From Straminergon stramineum (lineage: Eukaryota > Streptophyta > Bryopsida > Hypnales > Calliergonaceae): a stretch of DNA of 64,000 bases. A program made the position numbers and the translations under genes. The notes beneath the pieces are model-generated. The model was not told where the DNA came from, did no database searches, and saw nothing but the letters and a program-made list of their open reading frames with translations. Every line of letters begins with the position of its first letter. Position 1 is the first letter of the stretch. The DNA lies in assembly GCA_963920665.1 (NCBI GenBank), contig OY987273.1:9426501-9490500 (forward strand). The letters run 5' to 3'. Below, in pieces: positions 12,969 to 24,040 of this stretch.

Positions 12969-13110
12969 TATAATTTCGTACTTCGTAACTTCGGAGTTCA
13001 ATTGAATATTCAAATTATTAAATAACTTTGAATGGAAATATGCATCCTATTTAATTGACTCCATCGAGAAGTTCTTGTATGTATTGTTATTATCCTTTTG
13101 TATCACACAT

Positions 13111-13136
13111 AACCCTAAACCCTATAAACCCTAATT
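13111..13136. repeat. Interstitial telomere-like tract (plant type)
   Basis: AACCCTAAACCCTATAAACC followed by CTAA: degenerate copies of the plant telomere repeat CCCTAAA. A shorter TTTAGGGTTTAG lies at about 15581. It supports a plant origin; too short to mark a former chromosome end. Confidence 0.5.
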
Positions 13137-13423
13137 GTAAGGATAATTATTCTCAATTTCTATACTCATAACTTATTAATATGCTTAGTAAACTATGATG
13201 ATTATTTCTACGTACAATTTTTGGATTGACTTGTAGTGTGGGTTCTTTTCAATTAGAAACTATTAAATAAAATAATAATGTTGGAATGTTTCATTTTCAT
13301 AAAATTGTGTCCTTGTTTCATTTTATTTTTCGTATGAATCATTTCAATGATTGGGTCCAAAACTTGCTTAGTCAAGTTTCATGATAAATTTCAGGTACAG
13401 TCTACTTCCAACTTTTGCCTTAA

Positions 13424-13678
13424 AAGGCCATATTCGTTATATTGAGACTTTTCGTAGTCTCATTTTTATCCTCAACTCAAAGATAAATCGCTTTATCTCT
13501 TTACTAGTATTTTCTTAGAAATAGGTAACAACACCAACTTTTAGAATTTCATTATAGGATTACTATTTGAGCACTACTTATTTTTGGTTTTAATTACTAT
13601 TTTTTAAAATGAATTTTTCAATAAGTAGCATTATGTCTCAAAATTTGCAAAAAGTCTCAATATAATGAATATGGCCTT
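13424..13678. mobile_element. MITE with about 31-bp inverted ends and TTAA flanks
   Basis: The left end (13424-13454: AAGGCCATATTC then TTATATTGAGACTTTT) and the reverse complement of the right end (13648-13678) differ at one or two positions. TTAA flanks both ends (13420-13423 and 13679-13682), as expected of a piggyBac-type target duplication. TTAA is part of the palindrome itself, so the assignment is tentative. The 255-bp body has no ORF. A piggyBac transposase remnant lies at 59.9-62.5 kb, but its ends are not known and cannot be compared. Confidence 0.7.
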
Positions 13679-13689
13679 TTAAGTGTAGT

Positions 13690-14890
13690 TTTTTGTATTA
13701 TAGAAGACCAGAAGTTCCAATTTTGTTCTTTTCATTTCTTGAAATACACTCTTTACTTTATTATCCACTTCATGGACATTTTCAATAGATCCAACTCTTG
13801 TGAGTCTATAATGTTAGTACAATTTGAAAATATAGGGAGGATTTATAATTCATGAGCATAGTAAAGTCATGGGTTTAAGGTTTAAATCACAATGTTGGAA
13901 ATGATGCCTCAAAATTTGTATTGCAACTTTTGTTAAACTATCAATTATCAATATTTAAGGAATACACTTATTAAGCCTCAAGAAAAATTGGGCAACCATT
14001 GTTTTTAAAGTTGATGTGAATGTTTTGATAGGATTTAAAACGTTTTCTCCTTTTGAATGCTAATAATTGAAGTTACTCAAACCTTGGAGTATCTTAAGTT
14101 TCTATTTGTACATATAGTATTAATTTTTAGTTTTTATACATGAAGCCTTAATCCCTAACCGCCTTCATGTCCATTTTTTGGATGATAAATAAATTGGACA
14201 TGAGTTTCAACTTCATTATTGCTTAGATGAAAGTCATCCTAATTTGTGGACATACCTTATGAAGCTATTGTTCTATCCAATGGTTGGATTTGGTGTTCTC
14301 TTAGCACACAATTTTCTAAAATTTCTACTAAACAAGAATGTCTAGTGGTTGACGAAGCTAGAATTTCACTCACTTTAGTTCAAAAATACATTAGCCAAAA
14401 TGAGGTCATAGATTTAAAAAACCCAAACATTATAAGAAATCATCATGTCAAAATACCCTCATTTGAAATTCATTCCAACAAATTTTACTCCTACCTTTCA
14501 TAATACTTTGCTAATAATCAAATTTGGAAGGAATTTTCGAATTTTCTTTCAAATTTTTTGAAAAAATAGTAGAGAGAGCATTTGTGAATTTAAACATATA
14601 GATGGAAATTCAATGTGAAACTCATAGTCGACAACTTTTATTTGTATATCAATTCCAAAATATGCTTCCAAATAGCACTTCTTAATGATTTTTCTCAAAT
14701 TGTCAAATTTAGAAATGTATCTAGTCATATAAGGGTTAAACCTCTATGCTATTCAAGGGTCTACCCTAAAACATTGAGTTGAACGTTTTATGTTTGTTAG
14801 ATAACACAAAAGATTTACATCCACGATAAAAGTACATATAACTATTCATCTTTGTAATACTTCGTAAAATTTAGAGTCATTTTTTGAAAC
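13690..14890. other. AT-rich DNA, no gene called
   Basis: An 85-codon frame (14246-14503) and a short overlapping frame near 14180-14275 (HYCLDESHPNLWTYL) are the only protein-like stretches. The latter vaguely recalls Mutator-like transposase tails, but not enough to call. Confidence 0.35.
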
Positions 14891-14891
14891 T

Positions 14892-15317
14892 TTGAGTCCG
14901 CAAGGCTTGGTTGGAAATAGCGGCTTGGCTTTAGGTTTGGCTTTGTGTTTGGTTGGTCATGTGCAGATTCGGGTGAGATTAGCAGCTTGGCTTCAGAGTT
15001 GGTGGAAATGGAGGTTTGGGATGTGGCTCAGAGTGGCATCAAAAGGTCATCTCCCTCCTTGCGTTGCGCATGCTCGAGTCCCCATCCTCCTCCATCGCTG
15101 CGTCGCACTGCACCTCCCCGAGTGCCCTTCTTCCTCCATCACTACATTGTGCCACGCCTGCATGAGTCCCCTTGCATTTCCACCATCATTGCGACGTTGG
15201 CAGAAATTGAAGTCCCAGGAGCATATTTTGTTCTGTTGCAAAGTCGCTTCTGTTGATTGTTGTCAGTGTTGTTTACCATGGTTGTTGGAGACATTAGTTG
15301 TGAAATGTGAGTTGTGA
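14892..15317 (+). other. GC-rich island with long open frames, function unknown
   Basis: Distinctly GC-richer than its flanks. Both strands and several frames are open (for example 141 codons in frame 14892-15317), which follows from composition and repetition, not selection. The encoded Cys/Leu/Arg-rich sequence matches nothing I know. I treat it as repeat-derived. Confidence 0.3.
15056..15193. repeat. Minisatellite, three degenerate units of about 45 nt
   Basis: Each unit contains a variant of GAGTCCCCATCCTCCTCCATC followed by a GCGTCGCA-like stretch. Three units follow each other with about 70-80% identity by eye. Confidence 0.5.
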
Positions 15318-15960
15318 GGTATGAGTTGTGAGTGATTCCACTTTGTGAGTTAATGAGTGGGTTCATCTTCCTTTGTGTGGTTGGGATCATATGGTTAATT
15401 AAATAATTTTGCAAGTGTGACTTTGGAATTGCTAATTCTTCAATGTTTCAGATTGTAGAGCTCTAATTGTAAGGAACTCTTCTCCCATTTTCAATCTTGG
15501 CTTCCTCCTTGTATTGTGCAAGTTTTCTTTTATGCAGTTTTTTAATTTTCCTATGTAAGTGTTGAACGTTGTGGTTTGGGTTTAGGGTTTAGTAAGTTGG
15601 ATTTAGGGTATTGTTGGATTCTTCCTCTCTTTTGTGCATTCCTGATTTCGTGCAAATTATTGTATTCATGTACGAAATTTTGAGTTTTGATTCTCTAGTA
15701 CCAAGTCAAGAATTAGGAATTAGAATCCTCTTCTTCTTTGACTTAGGGTACATTTACACACTTCTCTTCTAATCGTTTAAACACACTAATAGTACTTTTG
15801 TATGACTAAAGGTTTCAAGTCTGTTTTCAAATTCACAATTTGGTTGGGGAAGGTAGTTGACAAGGATTTCCAAGAATTTGCAAGTAAAGGTACACAAATC
15901 ATCTACAATATCTAGGGTTCATGCCTAAAAATTAGGGTTTTGGTAGTGAACATGAGATAT
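15318..15960. other. Noncoding flank of element B
   Basis: No gene seen. It contains a telomere-like word (TTTAGGGTTTAG at about 15581). The first B-type palindrome begins at 15977, so the left end of element B may lie in or near this stretch. Confidence 0.35.
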
Positions 15961-16859
15961 TCAAAGTACTTACCAGATATCCTCGAATCAATGAGACCTA
16001 ATTTCAACAAAATGAAATATCATCGACTCGAGGATAACATGAAAGTAGATCCTCTTAAGCCCTTCAACCTAATGAGCAAATTGCTAACCAACACTTATCA
16101 AGGTTCGTCTACTAAAATTCGATATAGTAAGGTTAGAACAATACAACCACCTATATCATCGATTCAAGGATACAACTATAGAACTCTCAAACACAACATT
16201 AGCAAACTCATTATGAACAAATATCACTAACAATTGAATAGTCAAAAGCTATGGTCCAAAATTAGATGGATTCCATGTACTCCTATTCGTAAAGCCAATA
16301 GAAGTTGTCAATAGAGTTTATGATTTCAAAAATAAATATTCTGAACTCATGAGAATGTACCATCGAATCGAGGATAAAAATGCCTTAACAATATACCTTC
16401 AAATATTCAACACTAGAGTCGACAATTTGTGGATGGCTTCGGCTTATCATCGAGTCAATGATAATCAAACATAATGGCGTCAAGATCCATAATTTGTGAT
16501 TCAATCGATTAGAAATAAAATATAGTATTTGTAGAAAAATATTAATATGAAAAATAATGATGCATAAACAAGGTCTCAAATTATTTTTGTGTCATTGACT
16601 GAATGATACAATATTTATAACCTTTGAATTCATCAAAAAGTATCATCGAATCGACGATAACCATGCCTCAACAATATATTTTCAAATATTTAACACTAGA
16701 GTAGACAAATTCTAGATGGCTTGGTCTTATCATCGAGTCAATCATAATAAGATATAATGTCTTTGAGACCCATATTTCTGATTCAATCAATTATAAATAA
16801 AGTAAAGTATTTATATTGAGGTATTCATATGAAACATAATGATATGCAATCAATCAAGA

Positions 16860-17620
16860 TCAGAGCCAAAACGGAAAGACGTGGTCCCATCCGAAGGACT
16901 TGAATCAAGGAAGAAGAGAAGAAAGAGTCTTCTAAGTGGTACCGGGGTTGCAGGTAGTTCTTGATCCACATTAACGACAGTCTCGGGAAGTCTTCTATCC
17001 TTAACGGAACCACAAAAAGATTACAAGAGGTTTGCCCTCATACAAAAGAACTTTTGGGCTGACCACAAGCCATGCTTCTTGCTGGGATCAGAGACGATAT
17101 CTGTTGACATGAAGCAGTGCATCAATTCCACTGATCAGTATGTCATTCGCACTCTACAAAGAGATATTGTTGAGTCTGTAAAAAAAGAATTGATCCAGCT
17201 TATTGACATTAAGCAACGGTAGAAAGTGTGCCTCATGCCCGTGGACAAAAATTGGCAACTTCTCGAAAAGAAGTCAGAAAAGTGGGAAGAAATAGGACGT
17301 GGCCAATTTATAATCATAAATGGCCAGCATAGTATAACTGCCTCGAAGGAGCTTCAAAAGGCAGGTTGCGGAGAGGCCTATAGAGTAGAACTTCAAAGAT
17401 GGGATGCGTACATTGTTTGGTCACTAGATCATAACAAATTGAGGAACATTTCAAAATTCTACAATTGTACTAACCACCTTGACCACGCCCAACCGACTTA
17501 GGGAAACCAAATCATCAGTTGCCGAAACATCTAGCGGGCTTACAAGCGTCCAACGAACGACTAATCAAAAGATGCGACGAAGAATAACAACTCCATTGTC
17601 AATGTGACAAATTATAAGGT
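16860..17620 (+). pseudogene. Element B: ParB-like (sulfiredoxin-fold) domain
   Basis: One frame runs from 16860 (SEPKRKD..., with a KKRRK nuclear-signal-like stretch) through QYVIRTLQRDIVESVKKELIQ, KVCLMPVDKNW and FIIINGQHSITASKEL (about 17305-17355) to AYIVWSLDHNKLRNISKFYN. Spacing and the N-G-Q-H-S-x-x-A-S motif fit the ParB/Srx-fold domain, where the usual box is G-E-R/H-R. Such domains bind DNA or NTP, and in phages and bacteria are often fused to N6/N4-adenine methyltransferases, which matches what follows here. In-frame stops include TGA after GSS, TAG before KVCLM and TAG after QPT, so it cannot encode a full protein as it stands. No hit was computed; the domain call rests on motif reading. 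Confidence 0.55.
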
Positions 17621-17869
17621 AACAATCAAGGCCACCTTTTATCGTGAAATCCCTTATTCATTCATTGAATCATTTTCAATATTGTTATGAGTTGGTTTGT
17701 CGGAATTGTTTTTGAACTAAATATACAACTGGTGCTTCTCTGGGAACATTATCTATACGAGCATGAAACAAATGATATCCTCGAGTCGAGGATATTCTAT
17801 GTTGAAATAAAACATGTCTTTAATTATCATAATTTTATTTGGTAGCATCTTCTAGAAATTTATAGATGT

Positions 17870-19364
17870 AGTTATTGGGCGGTTTCAAAATATTAATCTG
17901 GAGAAGGACGCAGCATTGATTGGCGGAACTATAGATCTAAATAATGAAATTCAAATAATAACATTGTCGGATGAGTTGTGGAAGCATTGGGAAGCTTTCT
18001 TAACCAAACATGCTATAGGTGAGTTGATAGATCCTGACACCGTAACGTAGTTCAATGATATTAAAGGTTTCAAGATAAAGACAATGTCATTGAAAAGAGA
18101 ATTTTTCAAACATTGTGGACATTTTACAAACAATGATTTTGGGACCTCTACACGATACTTGCTTGGAGAAACGCCAAGATGGCAGGTTGTCTATCCAAAA
18201 GTCTCTATGTCAAAAACGAAGATTCTTGTTCTAGACAATCTTTCAAAGGGTGACTAGGTGGAGAGGAGGAAGCAAAAGAAAATTATGCTCCAAGATCTGA
18301 TGGCTATTAAACTTGCCTTAAAGCTTACAAATAGTAGTGGGGATGTTATTGATGAGACATGGAAGTCCTCGAAGGCGAGACATAGGTTTACATTAAGAAC
18401 ATGGGATTTTTTGATCTCACACCCCAAGGCCAAATACTTTAAGAAGCGTCTTAGGAACAATGCAATGGATGCATGGTTGAAGCGTGTAAAGGATCTTGAG
18501 AAGCAATTCCGAAGGTGCTTTACATGTTTACAAGATTCATGAAGTTGAAGTACCAACTCTCGGACCAAGTCGGCGGAGTCCAAGTCAAAGGAATCGACAT
18601 GTCCGCAAAGGTATTGGTAACAAGTACCAATTATCAGTACCACAGTCAAGACATGAATCTTGCAGTCTTGGATGCTCGAGAGGTTCATAGAACAACCCCA
18701 ACTGAAAATATAAGCGACATCAACCTAGTCCTCGATTTCCTCCAAAAATTGAGTCCAAAAATGATTGAGTCTAATGTTTGGTTCTTCATTCTAGAGGATA
18801 AGGAAGATGTCAAAGCTGCAATTAAGTTTGCAACTTCCAAACTGGAGCAGTATGAGTACGTCTTGTCTATATACGTACCAAGTAGAGCAGAGATGCTCAA
18901 TAACGTCACCAATTGAGGAACTGCTCCTAATGTGCCACTCTTTTTTCTTTTTAAGAAAGGCAATGTTTTTGCGATTGTTGTGCATGGATTACTAAAGTCT
19001 AAAAACAACACGCCCTTGAATTGCATATACTACTTAGACACCTCAAAGAACACGGAGGCAAAGTGGAGGATTAAGCCTAGTGAACTTAGAATGGAGTTCT
19101 ACCTTGACATCCTTTAATCTTTTGCGACGCCATAGAATAACGTCCTCGGCCTCTATTTGGGTGCAAATTACTAGAAGAAAACAACCTCCATTTCAATGCA
19201 ATCAACCCATCGCAAAATGCAATTTTCTACCCCAAAACGCAGAAACTACGTTGCAACCAATGTAGTTTCTGTGTTTCTGGGCAAAAAATTGCATTTTGTG
19301 TTGGATTGATTGTGTCGAAATGGAGGCTGTTTTCTTCTAGTAGAAGTTCATGCTTGCTGCAAAG
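17870..19364 (+). pseudogene. Element B: methyltransferase-like domain
   Basis: Downstream continuation of the ParB-like frame: GRFQNINLEKDAALIGG, a linker shared with element A (IDPDTVT...FNDIKG), then 18258-18510 with a Lys-rich helix. After a frameshift near 18510, the frame 18515-19131 has MNLAVLDAREVHR (motif IV position, LDARE for DPPY), VWFFILED, YEYVLSIYVPSR, KPSELRMEFYLDIL and NNVLGLYLGA, then, beyond a MITE, KFMLAAK. The order DPPY-like then C-terminal G-x-G-like is that of beta-class N4/N6 methyltransferases. Stops (TGA at about 18916; TAA and TAG near 19117-19133) and the MITE show it is dead. Substrate unknown. Confidence 0.55.
19171..19340. mobile_element. Fold-back MITE inside the methyltransferase-like exon
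   Basis: Two 79-nt arms (19171-19249 and 19262-19340) are reverse complements with about 10 differences, around a 12-nt loop. Ends read CTAGAAGAAAAC / GTTTTCTTCTAG with TA on each side. The terminal word matches the MITE at 46924-47210. Element A reads GCGAAATTCACATG without interruption at the same place, so this is an insertion. Confidence 0.85.
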
Positions 19365-19559
19365 GTAAGTCACCCCCATCTAGGAACTAGTTATTGTCGA
19401 TTTGAGGATATCGGTTGGAGTTCTATTTCATTAGACTTTAATTTCCTTTGCTAATTTATATCTTATCCTTGAATCGAGGATAACAAGAAATTTCTAGGAC
19501 TTGCATGTGTGAATGTGATGATGATGATAATTACTTAATTATTTTGTTATCTGCTGTAG
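19365..19559 (+). other. Intron of element B carrying two palindromes
   Basis: Donor AAAG|GTAAGT, acceptor CTGTAG|ATG, phase 0, same place as the element A intron. It holds B-type palindromes at 19391-19411 and 19463-19483. Confidence 0.65.
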
Positions 19560-19877
19560 ATGTTTGGAGCATTCTTTTATGATTTCATTGAAAAGGATGA
19601 GGCGAAGTCGTATCTGAGAATTTCATATCTGGCGAAGAAAATGGATAAAAATGATTTCATGTTTTCGAATTCGCCATATTCACTATTATATGAAAAACTA
19701 GCATGTTGTGGACTTGTGGTTGTTCATTCAAATTCTCCTCCGACACAACCCATGATACAAGACTCACCACCTACAGTTCTTGTCCCCGTGAATAGAGAGA
19801 GGGAGGTGATGGGCCCTCATGTGTGTATTGATCTTGGCGTGGAGGGCATCGACGAGTTTAGAACCAATACCTTTTAG
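19560..19877 (+). pseudogene. Element B: C-terminal exon of methyltransferase-like protein
   Basis: Begins ATGTTTGGAGC directly after the acceptor. SYLRISYLAKKMDKNDFM aligns with element A IIVETAKSMDKYDFM (from 1399). It ends with a proline-rich, then acidic stretch. It contributes no known catalytic motif. Confidence 0.5.
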
Positions 19878-19943
19878 ATTCATATGTGGATGTCAACTCC
19901 AACCATGCCTTCCTCATTATGAACTGTAAACAATGAAGAGGAT

Positions 19944-21054
19944 ATGAAGATGGATATGGAGTTTGAATGCGAGCAACAACAACGGGTGGTGCTTCCATCA
20001 AAAGGGGCAAGAATTGAGGCCGGGTTGGATGTAATCATAAACAAAGTTTTCCGGTTCAATGACATCCTTGTACTTGAGGAAATACAGCTTGCTCTAAGAA
20101 ATAATTTTTTGACATTGGAGGAGGCTGGGCTTATAATCATCAATGATGATAATGATATTGATCACACCCATTCTTCTAATGATGATGGAAGGAAGAAGGC
20201 ATTCCGCTAGTGATGGAGATGAAACCTATCATTGCACCATCCGATGTCTTTCTGAAGGTGGAGAAGGATTGGTGGCATAAAGACAAGGAGAAACAAGAGA
20301 GAAGAATCGCATGGAAGGCAAAGAGGGAGGCAAAGGAGAAGCAACTTGTAGATGTAGTAGTGAAAAATCCAAAGACAAATGCCAAAATGTTGAAAATGTA
20401 GGAGGAGTCCAAGGCTCAATTCTCTAAGTTGAATAGTCAAATGGCACTGCTCCTACAAGTGATGAAGTCATAGAACAACCAATCTCAAAGTCAATTGCCG
20501 TTTCTTTTTAGAGCTCCAACACCACAACCTTCGCCTTTAAGAGTCCATACTCGTGTTGTGCAGGAAATGCAACATCCAATGTTTGTATTGCCTTATCTTC
20601 GAGTCGAGGATAACCAAGACTGTGTTTCCCTTGCGCATGATGATTTGATCAACTCAACCCCAACATCCCAATTGCCAAGGATTTTATCCTCTGATCAAGT
20701 GACTTTCAAAGTCCTCCTGAGGACGTCTCTTGACAAGAAGACACCATTGAAGGAGAAGGACATTATCATCAAGGCGACGATAAGGACAAGGTGGAATCAA
20801 GACTTGTTTCCAAACCAACTTCAATGGAGACACCAGTGTGCGGCATGTCATCTCAGGCCACGTTGGAGTTGCAATTGCTTTTATCAATAGAGGAAGAAAA
20901 GGTCGATTACAAAGTGAGCGATAACGATATCTACAATAATGTCCCAGAGGAGATGGTAGGGGGGTCTCCTACTTCAATGGCATTAGGAGGGGATGAACCT
21001 CAAGAAGGTGGATCTGCTCAAGTACAACCCTCTGATCTCTATGGTTTAGATTGA
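19944..21054 (+). pseudogene. Element B: coiled-coil and proline-rich segment
   Basis: Frames 19944-20210 (EECEQQQR, LEEAGLIIINDDN), 20210-20401 (very basic/charged helix: KDKEKQERRIAWKAKREAKEKQ), 20495-20890 (PTPQPSPLRVHTR) and 20791-21054 (acidic tail) read as one region with frameshifts and stops. Layout matches element A 1.80-2.39 kb. A B-type palindrome (20593-20613) lies within the frame, translated as LPYLRVEDNQ. Likely the C-terminal part of the same protein or a linked coiled-coil protein; function unknown. Confidence 0.4.
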
Positions 21055-21583
21055 GTCTATAAAACATGGTGTCATTCTTGATTGTATGTATGCCTTGGAG
21101 CAACAAGGCTTCAAGTAGAGATTGAATCTCATATGTACCCATGATTTGTGGTAGGATGGTATGGCTACTTGTTGATTACTTGCGTGTGGACTACAAATCC
21201 ATTCGTGGCTCCTTCCCGTGTAGTCTAGTGTAGCATAGTTTTGTTCGAATAGATTTTGTGGCCCTATTTGAAACAAAAAATTTTCACATGTATTATCTAA
21301 TCTATATAAATAAAATATGCACATTTTCTTACATTCGAGTAGTCTAATTGGATCCTACTTTGGATGTTTTTGGTCCCTAGCTTGAAAAACATAAAAGTGT
21401 GTACCACCCGCTACTCATAAAAGCCCTTCCTAACAGGAGACCGCAGTCGATTAGAGGAATTCAATGCGACTTTCCCCTTTGTGGCTCACCCGTTTTTGCG
21501 TTTAAACAGGTATCTCCATTTCTTTGTTGTTATGCTTTGATTAGGTAGTATCAGAGGGTGAAAGAGAGATCCTGTCAAGGAGT

Positions 21584-22316
21584 GTGCCTCCCATACTTCC
21601 TTCACTACGGAGGAAGTGGTTGAACATTGTCTTCAACTTAAATGGCATACTTTGCCAAATGGCGATGAAGTCCTATGCGGAGAAATTCAAACCTTACAAG
21701 CTCGAAGACAATGTTCTTTGTCACAGAAATCCTATGATCATTGGACCCAAGGTGGTATTTGCTCAACAAAATCTAGGTGAATTCCTCCATCAAGTTTCCA
21801 CGATGTCGGATAGAGTCATAGTGTGGACCACGATGTTGAAGCATAACGTAGAACCCATTGCTAGACACTTGTTTAGCGGTTGTAGAGCACCCTATGATAT
21901 TCTCAATCAGAATGAGTGTAAGAAGATAGAGTACTCTTCAAGGAAGTTCTTTCATCTTGGAGAACAAGTGCATTGTATGAAAGTGCTCTCAAAGACCTTG
22001 TTCACCAATCCTAGTGGGGGTACATCCTTCACCTCGGATAATACGCTTCATTGACGATTCTCCAAACAAGAGTGTCTGCAATGAGAATGAAAATGCCACA
22101 TTCCTAGACACTTGGAGGCACCATAATTGCAAAGATGACGTCCTCATGGAGGTACTTCTACCATGGCTCAGACGTTTAGATTCAAACTGCTAACTGGGCC
22201 AAATGCAAAAATATGTTGAGGACAACCGGATTAGCCTAAACCCATTGCGAGCTAGGGACTACAATGTCAACGAGGTCATAAACAGGATGAGAGTCCTCAA
22301 AGGTCATAGGTTTTAG
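21584..22316 (+). pseudogene. Element B: HAD phosphatase-like (FCP1/NIF type)
   Basis: Frame 21584-22054 reads RRKWLNIVFNLNGILC (motif I, here NLNG in place of DLNG/DLDG), then VIVWTTMLKHNVEPIARHLF (motif II region, WTT), then a lysine-rich stretch. Frameshifted continuation at about 22040-22316 reads NTLLIDDSPNKSVCNEN (motif IV, DDSP) and EVLLPWLRRLDSNC, ending HRF-TAG. The motif I nucleophile Asp is Asn, so even a repaired product might not be a phosphatase. Partner of the element A gene at 3139-3872; both lie last in their gene sets. Confidence 0.65.
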
Positions 22317-24004
22317 GTACGACCTTCCTAGAATAGGTGTAGTCATAGAGTGAGGCCGACGTAGGAAGTATACTATCTCCTAGAGTCACTGTGGATGTGC
22401 GATGGCATTCTGTAGTCTTGGATTTGTATGCTACAATCTTTTGTAAATAATATATTGAGTTTGCATATCTTATGAATCTTTACCATGTGTTTTGGGGTTT
22501 ACTATCGATGTCGCCCATTCCCAATTGAAGTTGCCCTTGCATTTGTTAAACAAAGGGTAATGTGGTTGGGCTTGTGGAATTTATACGTAGTGTAGGTTAG
22601 AGGCGTTAGCTTTGTTGAACCACCAAAAAGGCAAAGGCTGATGAGGAGCCTCTTCTCGGGATTGGAAAAGTCGGTCTTCGAGTGATCAGAATCCAAAGGC
22701 GGGAGTTGCGATACCATTCCGTATTCCAAGCCATACATATTATGGTCTGCCACAGACACCACATATGTGGCCAGAGACTATTCGAAGGGGGACATAGAAG
22801 ATGGCGTGGTGGACAGTCCCCAAGTCGCAAACTTTTGAGGACTCCCATTTGCTCTCTTTTGCCGTTGAAACGAGCATCTTTGACCCGAGGGGACTCTTTC
22901 TCTCCCGCTCCATGAACTAACGTTGCAACCAATTGCACACTAGACCTATTAGTCAATGAACTCACTAGTTGTCCTCGACTCAAGGATGCCCTTTTGTCAT
23001 CACTTGCAATTCAGTCACTTCCTAATGACATTGCTGGATTGAAGTCAACGCTTGAATGTGTTTGACCATGAGACAAGGAGTGCATTGCCCATGCCCACCA
23101 CTGTAGCTCTTTGACCTTGGCTTGAGGAGGAGCAGCCTCGTCCCTCTCTATCTGCCGGAGCCAAGCAATCTCTTTTTGTTGATAGTCTTTTTCGACAACA
23201 AATTTTCAAAGATCATAGGCGATCAATAGACTCCAAAACAATTGGGTTTCAACTTCCATACATGGACAATGTCAATGCATCACTACCAAGGCTGCCACCT
23301 CTAGGGTCACAATTGCTTCCCATTTTAGAGGTACCACAAGCTAATCGGAGACCAAAGCGGAAGGACAATGGATTTCAAAGTTTGGATTTGTGTAGAACGT
23401 TGGATGGTGGAAGTGGGTAGCACTATCATGACGACTTGAAGATATCTTTAAAGGCTTGACAAAGCTAAAAGCAATGGAAACAACTAAGAGCAATTGTACA
23501 GCCAATAGTGATGTCTAGGCCACCAACTCTAGTTCTTCAAGCCAAAATAGCTTTGAGGTCTCTCTTACTATTAATAGCATGGAAAATAATCACGAAAAAA
23601 TAGTTAGAGTCGTTGAGTACTACATGTATGGTAAGGCTCTTTGTTTCTATTTACATTCTAAGCAATCGTTTGCTTTAATAATTCAATCACTTCAAAGGAC
23701 ACTATGAACAAAAGTTACATACCCTTTGTGTATTCAATCTCCCAAATAAGTCAAACATACTAAACTTAAAATCATTTGCATTTCCTTTTTCCAAGGGCTT
23801 TGCTACATAACATAAATGAACTTCTCATGTCCCCTCATGATTTGTTGCAATTGATGCAATTCCACTCACTTGTTCTAAGTTATTTGAGCCCAACCCTTAT
23901 TCAAAACTATCTATTGTTGGATATTTATCCTTGGGTTCAACATCTATTACTTCAATGGAGCTTTGCACTCATTTTTCAAACTCTCAAAATGACCGTATCG
24001 TCTT
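22317..24004. other. Right flank of element B and spacer
   Basis: The last B-type palindrome is at 22969-22989. A short open stretch at about 23205-23420 (RRSIDSKTIGFQLPYMDN..., RRPKRKDNGFQSLDL) resembles the basic start of the ParB-like frame (SEPKRKDVVPSEGLES) and may be a fragment of a further copy. Otherwise no gene. It ends at the target duplication of the hAT-like element. Confidence 0.35.
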
Positions 24005-24040
24005 AATTTAAGCAGGGTTGACAAAAGTCAACGTCCTAGC

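Larger units (their letters stand above)
15977..22989. repeat. B-type palindromes, twelve dispersed copies
   Basis: About 21-nt palindromes with consensus TATCCTCGA-N-TCGAGGATA, flanked by T and A. Copies: 15977-15995, 16017-16036, 16153-16172, 16358-16377, 16444-16463, 16641-16661, 16728-16748, 17775-17795 (perfect, 10-nt arms around a central G), 19391-19411, 19463-19483 (one mismatch), 20593-20613 (one mismatch), 22969-22989. Spacing is irregular. Copies sit in the 5' flank, between ParB-like and methyltransferase-like exons, in the conserved intron, in the coiled-coil gene and after the phosphatase. I noticed none outside 15.9-23.0 kb. Confidence 0.8.

Noticed and set aside
14180..14503. 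Short frames with HYCLDESHPNLWTYL, possibly a Mutator-like transposase tail
   Set aside because: A single short stretch, no catalytic region, no inverted ends found.
14892..15317. 141-codon open frame in GC-rich DNA
   Set aside because: Other frames on both strands are also open, the DNA is a minisatellite, and the product matches nothing; likely a composition effect.
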